A DNA stretch of 6,431 nucleotides from an uncultured Armatimonadota bacterium (GTDB lineage: Bacteria > Armatimonadota > Armatimonadia > Armatimonadales > Armatimonadaceae). The stretch is taken from the NCBI GenBank assembly GCA_903915615.1, contig CAIWTR010000721.1, positions 1-6,431 on the forward strand, read 5' to 3'. The notes beneath the pieces are model-generated. The model did not search any database. It was not told the origin of the DNA and saw nothing but the letters and a program-made list of their open reading frames with translations. A program made the translations under genes and the position numbers. Shown here in pieces: positions 1 through 6,029 of the stretch; within the stretch, counting starts at the first letter, position 1; the number at the start of each line of letters is the position of its first letter.

Positions 1-1584
1 GCTGTCTACCTTTCGTGGATGAAGCAGGTTGCGCAAGGGCAGTTCTTTCAGGAAAACCGCTTTTGCATTGAGCCGCAAAAGAGTGTTCTGTTCAACATTT
101 GGTTTTTGATTCTCGGGATGCTGAGCAAAGTCACCGGTGGGCCGCTTGCCTACCATGTCGGACGTCTGGTTGGAGTGGGTGGCCTCGTTTTCGCAATCGC
201 AAGGCTTGCGCAAAGCATCTTCAAAGATGCAAACCATCAGCGGCTTGCAATTGTGTTTACGTGTCTGGCATCCGGTTTCGGTTACCTGTTTGGCGGCTTT
301 AGCACCGCGCGTGGATTTACAGGGCAGCCGATTGATTTGTTCCAACCTGAGATCTCAGTGTTTCAGGTCAGCGTGTATTCACCGCTCTTTGCGCCGGCGC
401 TGGCATTGATCGTTGTTGCTGTCACAAGCTGGATAAGAGCTGAATCATCGCATTCGACCAAAGATGCCATCGTGGCTGGCATCGCGACAGCCTTGCTTGG
501 AAACATCCACAGCTACGATGTTTTACATGTGATGCTTGCTGTCATTTGTATCCGGGTAACGAGTGATGTCATTCAAAGGCGCTTCCATTTGCACGCGTGG
601 CTGCTTGCGATAGGGGCTGGAGTCATTGCTCTGCCGACGACGGCATGGGTGTTTTATGCAACGCGTGTAGACCCTTTGTTTGCAGCCCGTGCAGATACAG
701 ATACGCGCACGGCGGCCATCCACTGGGTTCTGATCGGTTTTGGTATCGCGTTGCCGCTTGCAATTGTGGCTGTCGTGAATGCAATCAAGGCACGTGACCT
801 CCCGAAGCTGTATCTGGCCGCCTGGTTTGTTGGCGCTTTGTTATCATCGCAGCTGCCATTTGCCTTTCAGCGCAAAATGCTCATGGGGGCTCAGATTCCG
901 CTTGCAATGCTTGCAGTGGCTGGTTTGCTTCAAATTGCCACAAAGCTGACGGGTGATTTTCCAAAGATTCTGATCGGAACAGCGGTGTTGTTGGCGCTTC
1001 CGACGAATGTTTTTTGGGTTCAGGATGCGATGTCGAAGCTGCCTGCGAATGCTGGTTCGACCCAGATGCGACCTTATCTCACGATAAGTGAAAACGATGC
1101 ACTGGCGTGGCTCGGCACTAACGGTAAAGCGACCGATGCGGTTCTAGTAGGACCTGATCCCACAAGTCATCTTCGTTTTCCGGGTGTTGCGCTGATGCCG
1201 CATCTGTCCGTCTATGTACCGGCGATTGCTGGCTTGACGGTCTTTGATGGCCACTGGTCTGAGACCATCAACTACGGTGCTAAGATCACTTCGACCGTGC
1301 GATTCTTTGATGTATCGACATCGGATGATCTCCGCCGTGAAATCCTGGTGCAGAATCGAATTCGCTATGTTCTTTATCCAAACAAACTTGCGGATGGTCC
1401 AATCGCAGATGCCACGGGGACAGCACTACTAAAGGCCGATGGCTCCCCGCAGTACATCCCGGTTCGGTGGTCGAATGGGACGCTTACATCGCAGACGGCA
1501 TCCCCCGCATATCCGGTGAACCCGCTCGGGATGAAGCGTGTGTTTTCCAGCCGTGATGTCGAGATTTTTGAGGTTGTGAATTGA
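1..1584 (+). CDS. Polytopic membrane protein, probable GT-C type glycosyltransferase (5' end outside window)
   Basis: The reading frame is open from the first base (A-V-Y-L-S-W before the first ATG at 19, which has no Shine-Dalgarno), so the true start lies upstream and the ATG at 19 is internal. 527 codons are present. Roughly ten hydrophobic segments lie between residues 30 and 340, followed by a soluble C-terminal region of about 185 residues. The N-terminal YLSWMKQVAQGQF resembles the first periplasmic loop of GT-C glycosyltransferases, which take sugars from lipid-linked donors at the membrane. The missing upstream part would be expected to hold the acidic catalytic residue. The soluble part has ENDALAWL followed by GHWSET (bases 1249-1266), a pattern I associate with large uncharacterised membrane proteins of Chloroflexota and Armatimonadota. 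Substrate is unknown. The family call is inference; the membrane topology is seen directly. The stop overlaps the tgt start. Confidence 0.6.
   Translation, partial: AVYLSWMKQVAQGQFFQENRFCIEPQKSVLFNIWFLILGMLSKVTGGPLAYHVGRLVGVGGLVFAIARLAQSIFKDANHQRLAIVFTCLASGFGYLFGGFSTARGFTGQPIDLFQPEISVFQVSVYSPLFAPALALIVVAVTSWIRAESSHSTKDAIVAGIATALLGNIHSYDVLHVMLAVICIRVTSDVIQRRFHLHAWLLAIGAGVIALPTTAWVFYATRVDPLFAARADTDTRTAAIHWVLIGFGIALPLAIVAVVNAIKARDLPKLYLAAWFVGALLSSQLPFAFQRKMLMGAQIPLAMLAVAGLLQIATKLTGDFPKILIGTAVLLALPTNVFWVQDAMSKLPANAGSTQMRPYLTISENDALAWLGTNGKATDAVLVGPDPTSHLRFPGVALMPHLSVYVPAIAGLTVFDGHWSETINYGAKITSTVRFFDVSTSDDLRREILVQNRIRYVLYPNKLADGPIADATGTALLKADGSPQYIPVRWSNGTLTSQTASPAYPVNPLGMKRVFSSRDVEIFEVVN
1570..1574 (+). 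promoter_or_regulatory. Shine-Dalgarno GAGGT for tgt
   Basis: GAGGT lies six bases before the TTG start at 1581, inside the last codons of the upstream membrane-protein gene. It supports the TTG as the real start and suggests that tgt is translated from the same transcript as its neighbour. Confidence 0.6.
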
Positions 1585-2732
1585 GTTCAGCGCTTACATT
1601 TCGTGTCACGAAGACAGCATCTGACTGTAATGCCCGTTTAGGCACGCTGACGCTTCCGCGGGCGACACTGGAAACACCAGTGTTTATGCCCGTCGGGACG
1701 CAGGGGACAGTGAAGGCGATGCTCTTTGAGAACATCGAGCAGCTCGGTTATAAGTTAATCTTGGGGAACACCTTTCATCTCTACTTACGGCCTGGCAGCG
1801 AGCGGGTCGAGCGATTGGGTGGTCTCCCAAATTTCATCGGATGGTCGGGGGCGATGCTTACTGACAGCGGCGGCTTCCAAGTGTATTCCCTGAAGGACTT
1901 ACGGAAGATCACTGAGAGTGGCGTGGCGTTTAAGTCACCCATCGATGGCTCAAAGCACGATTTTACACCTGAGCGTGTGATGGAAATTGAGCATCAGCTG
2001 GGCGCGGATGTCATCATGGCTTTTGATGAATGTACGCCGTATCCAGCAACGGAGGAGTATGTTCGTCTGTCGATGGAGCGTACGCACCGGTGGGCAATAC
2101 GGTGCCGGGACAGGCATGCAGAGCTCGGTGGTGACAGTACGGGGCATAACCTGTTTGGGATTGTGCAGGGTGGCACCGATGACGCCTTGCGTGCGGAGAG
2201 CGCCGCATTTATGTCATCGCTTGACTTCGCAGGCGTGGCAATCGGCGGTGTTAGTGTCGGCGAGCCTCCGGCTGAAATGTATCGCATCACGCGCAATACA
2301 GCGCCGTTGCTTCCAAAGGATAAGCCACGCTATCTGATGGGTGTTGGGATGCCTGAGGATATTCTCGAATCAGTGATTGCCGGGATGGACATGTTTGACT
2401 GTGTGCTACCAACGCGGATGGCGCGAAACGGGACTGTGTTCACAAGTCAAGGTCGGCGGCATGTCAGCAATGCGCGGTTTGCAGAGGATACGAACCCGAT
2501 TGACCCAGAGTGTGACTGTCTTACCTGTCGGCGACACAGTGCAGCCTACCTCCGGCATTTACACCGTTGTAACGAGATTCTCTTTGCAAATCTGGCATCG
2601 ATTCATAACCTCGCTTTCTACGCCAAGTTGATGCGGCAGATACGGGGTGCTATTGCGGATGGCTCGCTGCTACAGCTAAGAAATTCGCTGCGGGCGCAGT
2701 GGGGGCTTGTACCAATCGACGAATTAACTTAG
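1581..2732 (+). CDS. tgt: tRNA-guanine(34) transglycosylase (queuine/preQ1 tRNA-ribosyltransferase)
   Basis: Exchanges guanine 34 of tRNAs with GUN anticodons (Asp, Asn, His, Tyr) for preQ1, the committed step of queuosine incorporation; cytosolic. At 383 residues it has the usual length for bacterial Tgt. Visible motifs: TPVFMPVGTQGTVK near the N-terminus (32-45), DSGGFQ at 95-100 with the substrate-binding Asp95, FDE at 148-150, GGVSVGE at 222-228, and FDCVLPTR with the nucleophile Asp273 followed by ARNG. The zinc site is Cys311, Cys313, Cys316 and His342. All expected catalytic and metal residues are present, so the enzyme should be active. The start is TTG, overlapping the upstream stop as TTGA, with GAGGT six bases before it. 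The LPTRxARNG form resembles Firmicutes sequences. No other queuosine gene is in the window. Confidence 0.97.
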   Translation: MSSALTFRVTKTASDCNARLGTLTLPRATLETPVFMPVGTQGTVKAMLFENIEQLGYKLILGNTFHLYLRPGSERVERLGGLPNFIGWSGAMLTDSGGFQVYSLKDLRKITESGVAFKSPIDGSKHDFTPERVMEIEHQLGADVIMAFDECTPYPATEEYVRLSMERTHRWAIRCRDRHAELGGDSTGHNLFGIVQGGTDDALRAESAAFMSSLDFAGVAIGGVSVGEPPAEMYRITRNTAPLLPKDKPRYLMGVGMPEDILESVIAGMDMFDCVLPTRMARNGTVFTSQGRRHVSNARFAEDTNPIDPECDCLTCRRHSAAYLRHLHRCNEILFANLASIHNLAFYAKLMRQIRGAIADGSLLQLRNSLRAQWGLVPIDELT

Positions 2733-2744
2733 TTGATGTGCCCC

Positions 2745-2774
2745 TTGACGTTTAACATCTCTTTGACATAAGAT
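2745..2774 (+). promoter_or_regulatory. Possible sigma70-type promoter upstream of mutM
   Basis: TTGACG (2745-2750, five of six consensus bases) is followed after 18 bases by TAAGAT (2769-2774, four of six). A start near 2781 would give a leader of about 42 bases. A perfect TTGACA also sits at 2763-2768, but no convincing -10 box follows at 16-18 bases. This is pattern matching only. Confidence 0.35.
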
Positions 2775-2810
2775 AGCCTGAATAAGAATGTAAACCCTCC
2801 GAGTGTGGGT

Positions 2811-2815
2811 GAGGT
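2811..2815 (+). promoter_or_regulatory. Shine-Dalgarno GAGGT deciding the mutM start
   Basis: GAGGT ends seven bases before the TTG at 2823. It is too far (16 bases) from the ATG at 2832 and lies inside any product starting at the GTG at 2805, so it selects the TTG, which also gives the canonical N-terminus. The spacing matches that of the tgt TTG start upstream. Confidence 0.6.
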
Positions 2816-2822
2816 TACGCTG

Positions 2823-3650
2823 TTGCCGGAGATGCCTGAGGTTGAGACGCTTCGACGCGGATTGGTGAGGGCAGCGGTAGGGCAGAGGATTACGGGAGTC
2901 CAAGTTACGGATGAACGTGTTCTCAAGCGGTGTAGCATCGGTGATTTTGCGGAACGACTCACGGATACGACTGTCAAGGCGGTGAATCGTAGGGGTAAGT
3001 TTCTGCTGTTTGAAATGGGTTGTGGCAGCTTGCCATCATTTCATTTGGTTGTGCACTTGAATATGAAGGGGAGTATCCGGCGCTTTGCAGCTGATGTTCC
3101 TACGCAGAAATACGAGTGCGTTCGTGTCGGTCTGAGTACAGGTGATGTGCTTGCTTACACCGACATGTGGACTTGGGGTGGTTGGCATTTCGATGATGCA
3201 TCGGAGTACACGAAGGTGTCTGATGTCGCATCGATGGGCCCGGAGCCTCTGGGTGATGGTTGGTCTGGAGAAGTGTTGGCTAGTCGCCTCGCCGGAAGGC
3301 GCGGGCTGATCAAGTCGGTTCTTTTGGATCAAAAGGTTGTAGCTGGTGTTGGGAATATCTACGCGGATGAATCTTTATTCGCTGCAGGGATTGCTCCAAA
3401 ACGGCAGGCTTCGGGTTTGGATGCTGGTGAGTGCGATGCGCTTGCTGTATCGATTGCCGAAACCCTTGGAAATGCGGTTCGTTTAGGCGGATCGTTTGGT
3501 GAATATGTTGACTTGGATGGAAATCCGGGTACGTATGAACCTAGAGTGTACGGAGGAAAGGGGAAACCCTGTCCTCAGTGCGGTGGTCTGTTGGTGAAAA
3601 CCAGCATCGGAGGCCGCGGGACGACCTACTGTCCCGAGTGTCAGCATTAG
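2823..3650 (+). CDS. mutM: Formamidopyrimidine-DNA glycosylase (Fpg/MutM)
   Basis: Bifunctional base-excision repair enzyme that removes 8-oxoguanine and formamidopyrimidines and cuts the abasic site by beta/delta-elimination using the N-terminal proline as nucleophile. The TTG start at 2823 yields MPEMPEVETLRRGL, matching the canonical MPELPEVET with Pro2, Glu3 and Glu6; the GTG at 2805 would bury Pro2, and the ATG at 2832 would lose the first MPE. Length 275, close to the 269 of E. coli. Other landmarks: Lys59 in RRGKF, Met81 in HLNMKGS, Lys164, the helix-two-turn-helix segment with GVGNIYADE (Asn178), Arg265 in the zinc hairpin, and the zinc finger Cys250, Cys253, Cys270, Cys273. The usual D-P-R-R-F-G segment is DMWTWGG (114-120), so the void-filling Arg and Phe are both Trp. 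Separated from tgt by 90 bases and from rpsA by 77; no terminator is visible on either side. Confidence 0.96.
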   Translation: MPEMPEVETLRRGLVRAAVGQRITGVQVTDERVLKRCSIGDFAERLTDTTVKAVNRRGKFLLFEMGCGSLPSFHLVVHLNMKGSIRRFAADVPTQKYECVRVGLSTGDVLAYTDMWTWGGWHFDDASEYTKVSDVASMGPEPLGDGWSGEVLASRLAGRRGLIKSVLLDQKVVAGVGNIYADESLFAAGIAPKRQASGLDAGECDALAVSIAETLGNAVRLGGSFGEYVDLDGNPGTYEPRVYGGKGKPCPQCGGLLVKTSIGGRGTTYCPECQH

Positions 3651-3727
3651 GCTGATGTTGGAAAATTTGGAAGGGATCCTGCTTGACGTGGAATGGAAAG
3701 TCAGGCAGTGAATAGCGTTATATCTGT

Positions 3728-5206
3728 ATGTCCGAGGAAACAACGGGCACTGGTCAGGCTGCACTCGCAGCTACTGCGTCATACGCAGCTGATCAGATGC
3801 CACCGCTTGATGAGATTACGGTTCCGGGTTCTGCCCGTGAGCTTGGTGACACAGGGTCCGATGTTCGGCCAGGTGTCGTGGTTCAGGGAACTGTTGTCCA
3901 TATCGACCCACGTGAAGGTGTGTTGGTTGATGTAGGAACGAAATCCGAAGGCCTTATCCGCCCGGACGAGCTCTCACGTGAGCCTGTTGCAAATCTCGAA
4001 GATATTGTCTCCGTAGGCGACACAATTGACGTCTACGTGATGAAGGAAAACGAGGATGGCCAGCTTCTTCTCTCCAAGAAGCGCGCTGACTTTGAGAAGT
4101 CTTGGGACCGTGTGCAGATTGCACTCGAGACCCAGGAGACCATCAAGGCGATGGTTACCGACCGTGTTCGCGGCGGACTTGTTGTTGACCTCGGAATCCG
4201 TGGATTCGTCCCGGCATCCCATGTTGGAAACGGCAAGCTCAAAAACCTCGACAAGTTCGTTGGTCAAAGTGTTCCTCTAAAGGTTCTCGAAGTCGACCGC
4301 CACGGACGCAAAGTCGTTCTTTCGCACCGCAAGGCAACCGAAGAAGAGCGCGAAAAGCAAAAGGTTGACACCCTCGAATCCCTCGCCGAAGGCCAGGAGC
4401 GAACCGGTATCATCCGCCGCGTAACCGACTACGGAGCATTCGTTGACCTCGGTGGAATCGATGGACTTCTCCACGTTTCCGAAATGTCCTGGACCCGAAT
4501 CAAGCATCCTTCCGATGTTGTCAAAGTCGGACAGGAAGTCAAAGTCAAGGTCCTTCGCCTGAGCCCTGATCAGGGTCGTGTCTCCCTTGGTATGCGCCAA
4601 GTGATGCCGGATCCATGGGAATCGGCTGGCGAGCAGTTCCATGTGAACGATGTCATCGAGGGTGAAGTTACCCGAATCGTACCTTTTGGTGCATTCGTTC
4701 TCCTCGAAGGTGGCCTCGAAGGTATCATCCCGAACTCCGAGAGCTCACATCGCCGGATGGCAAAAGCATCCGATGTTGTCGAATCCGGACAAACGGTTAC
4801 CGTCAAGGTCATCGATGTTCGCCCTGAAGAGCGTCGCCTGACCCTCTCCCTCCGCGCCCTCCAAGCACGTGACCCAGCTGATGCCTTCGTACCTGCACCT
4901 GCAGTCGAAGAAGATGCTGGCGGACGTCGTGGCAAGAAGGACAAGCGTCGCCGTGGGGATGACGATGGTGGAGATATCCGCTCCTTCCTTCGCCCAGGTG
5001 CCGACTTTGGTACTACACTCGGAGACATGTTCGGCGATATGTTCGCCACTGCACGCAAATCTGAGAAGAAGCGTGCGCCACGTCGCCGTGATGAAGATGA
5101 TGAAGATCTCGAGAACATCGATATCGATGATGTTGCGACCGACACCGAAGTTGATGCAGAAGCACCAGCAGAGGCTCCAGCTGAGGCTGGTACAGAAGAG
5201 GCGTAA
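3728..5206 (+). CDS. rpsA: 30S ribosomal protein S1, four-S1-domain form
   Basis: RNA-binding protein that helps mRNA engage the 30S subunit. Of 492 residues, four S1 (OB-fold) domains lie at about 48-118, 135-202, 222-291 and 306-376; the third carries the classic RRVTDYGAFVDLGGIDGLLHVS core. Six domains are usual in E. coli and four in many Gram-positive lineages. The N-terminal 45 residues are Ala/Thr-rich and probably flexible. The last hundred residues (394-492) form a mixed-charge tail: Lys/Arg cluster (400-409), Asp run, a short amphipathic stretch DFGTTLGDMFGDMF (426-439), a second basic patch (443-453), and an acidic Asp/Glu/Ala end. The ATG is the only usable start, since an in-frame stop sits at 3713-3715; no Shine-Dalgarno precedes it. 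Codons are strongly biased (CTC, GTC/GTT, CGC/CGT, GGA), unlike upstream genes, fitting high expression. A smaller S1-domain RNA-binding protein is a less likely alternative. Confidence 0.92.
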   Translation: MSEETTGTGQAALAATASYAADQMPPLDEITVPGSARELGDTGSDVRPGVVVQGTVVHIDPREGVLVDVGTKSEGLIRPDELSREPVANLEDIVSVGDTIDVYVMKENEDGQLLLSKKRADFEKSWDRVQIALETQETIKAMVTDRVRGGLVVDLGIRGFVPASHVGNGKLKNLDKFVGQSVPLKVLEVDRHGRKVVLSHRKATEEEREKQKVDTLESLAEGQERTGIIRRVTDYGAFVDLGGIDGLLHVSEMSWTRIKHPSDVVKVGQEVKVKVLRLSPDQGRVSLGMRQVMPDPWESAGEQFHVNDVIEGEVTRIVPFGAFVLLEGGLEGIIPNSESSHRRMAKASDVVESGQTVTVKVIDVRPEERRLTLSLRALQARDPADAFVPAPAVEEDAGGRRGKKDKRRRGDDDGGDIRSFLRPGADFGTTLGDMFGDMFATARKSEKKRAPRRRDEDDEDLENIDIDDVATDTEVDAEAPAEAPAEAGTEEA

Positions 5207-5233
5207 TCCTCGACTGGTTCGGAAATTACAATC

Positions 5234-5261
5234 AGACCCCGGAGCAATCCGGGGTCTTTTT
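5234..5261 (+). terminator. Intrinsic terminator after rpsA
   Basis: A perfect 10-bp stem (arms 5234-5243 and 5248-5257) closes on a GCAA loop, a GNRA-type tetraloop, and runs into five T residues (5257-5261). It lies 27 bases after the rpsA stop and should end the rpsA transcript before coaE. Confidence 0.95.
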
Positions 5262-5262
5262 C

Positions 5263-5291
5263 TTGCCCCTGACAATGCCCCATGCTAGATT
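5263..5291 (+). promoter_or_regulatory. Candidate promoter for a leaderless coaE message
   Basis: TTGCCC (5263-5268) and TAGATT (5286-5291) are separated by exactly 17 bases, each matching four of six consensus positions. The -10 box ends seven bases before the coaE ATG at 5299, putting the expected transcription start at or one base before the ATG. The element begins immediately after the rpsA terminator, so coaE needs a promoter here. Confidence 0.4.
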
Positions 5292-5298
5292 GAATTCA

Positions 5299-5919
5299 AT
5301 GGCAATCTGGGCAGTCACTGGTGGCATCGCATGTGGAAAATCCGCGGTCATCGCAGCCTTCGAACGCCTTGGCGTGACATGCTACTCCGCTGATAAAGAT
5401 GCTCGGGAAGCTATGGGCGACCCTGCTGTAAACCGCGCCGTCCGGGATGCCTTTCCAGATGCAATCGATCAACAAGGTCAGCTTGACAGAGCAATGTTAG
5501 GGCAGCTCATTTACGCCGATTCCACGAGACGTAAACAGCTCGGGCAAATCATGCATCCCTTTATCCGGGCCCGGATGAGAGAGCGTATTGAACAGAATCG
5601 TGCATCGACAGTTACCCTGCTTGAGCTCTATGAAGTCCCACTCCTCTTTGAAGGCAGCTTGGAATCTTGGTTCGATGGCACTATTTGTGTCACGTGCAGC
5701 CAGGATGAACAAAAACGACGTCTCTGCGAGCGGAATCGTGCGCGCTACAACACTGAGTTATCTGATGACGAGGTTAGCCAAATGCTTGCGAGTCAGCTCC
5801 CGGTCACAGAGAAGGCAGCCTTGGCTGACATCGTGATCGATAATTCTGGGTCAACCGATGACCTTCATGGTGTGGTGCAAACAGTTTATGAGACACTTTT
5901 GCACAAGATGCACTCGTAA
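5299..5919 (+). CDS. coaE: Dephospho-CoA kinase
   Basis: Phosphorylates the 3'-hydroxyl of dephospho-CoA with ATP, the last step of coenzyme A synthesis; cytosolic P-loop kinase. The ATG at 5299 gives MAIWAVTGGIACGKS, with the Walker A motif at residues 8-15 (Lys14) placed as usual right at the N-terminus, and 206 residues, the same length as E. coli CoaE. Other family landmarks: ADKDAR with Asp32, LGQIMHPFIR with His86-Pro87, VPLLFE at 113-118, the lid region around QKRRLCERNR, and QMLASQL...ADIVIDNSG near the C-terminus. In-frame upstream starts (TTG 5263, ATG 5275) would add unneeded residues and none has a Shine-Dalgarno. The gene follows the rpsA terminator and converges on metX, 110 bases stop to stop. 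No key residue is missing. Confidence 0.95.
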   Translation: MAIWAVTGGIACGKSAVIAAFERLGVTCYSADKDAREAMGDPAVNRAVRDAFPDAIDQQGQLDRAMLGQLIYADSTRRKQLGQIMHPFIRARMRERIEQNRASTVTLLELYEVPLLFEGSLESWFDGTICVTCSQDEQKRRLCERNRARYNTELSDDEVSQMLASQLPVTEKAALADIVIDNSGSTDDLHGVVQTVYETLLHKMHS

Positions 5920-5930
5920 AGGCATCTCAG

Positions 5931-6010
5931 ACGGTGAATAAAGCAGGCATCGTGGCCACAGTCTGAATCCAAAACAACCGCGTGACCAGTAAGCTTGCCC
6001 CGACACTGTG
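5931..6010 (-). pseudogene. Relic of a metX-like C-terminus
   Basis: Read on the minus strand in the metX frame, beyond the metX stop, this stretch gives HAVVLDSDCGHDA, against HAVILESDYGHDA around the catalytic His of the intact gene (10 of 13 residues identical; 13 of 26 over the wider alignment). At the base level 5941-6010 aligns without gaps to 6091-6160 at 49 of 70 positions, offset exactly 150 bases. Similarity fades on both sides. There is no start codon, no upstream domain and no ribosome binding site for it, so it is a gene fragment and not a gene. It still carries the Gly-His-Asp of the active site. Confidence 0.7.
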
Positions 6011-6029
6011 TATCGTTTGCTGATTTGGC

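Noticed and set aside
2805..2822. GTG at 2805 as the mutM start
   Set aside because: It would add six residues before Met1 and bury the proline nucleophile that must be residue 2; the Shine-Dalgarno would lie inside the gene.
3683..3718. TTGACG (3683) plus TAGCGT (3713) as a standard rpsA promoter
   Set aside because: The spacing is 24 bases, far from the usual 16-18, and no better -10 box lies at the right distance from TTGACG.
4570..5283. Long minus-strand open frame (237 codons) antisense to the end of rpsA, plus others at 4277-4642 and 4745-5275
   Set aside because: They overlap the clearly coding rpsA, show low-complexity Ser/Arg-rich translations and carry no recognisable motif. They arise from the strong codon bias and repetitive charge-rich tail of rpsA.
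5263..5298. Upstream in-frame starts for coaE (TTG 5263, ATG 5275)
   Set aside because: They add residues before the normally N-terminal Walker A motif, have no Shine-Dalgarno, and overlap the terminator and promoter region.
5875..5904. Inverted repeat GTGCAAA / TTTGCAC near the end of coaE as a terminator
   Set aside because: The loop is 16 bases, there is no T tract after it on either strand, and it lies within coding sequence.
5920..6029. A small independent minus-strand gene in the coaE-metX gap
   Set aside because: There is no start codon with a ribosome binding site. The sequence is better explained as a metX relic, and its frame runs on into antisense of coaE.
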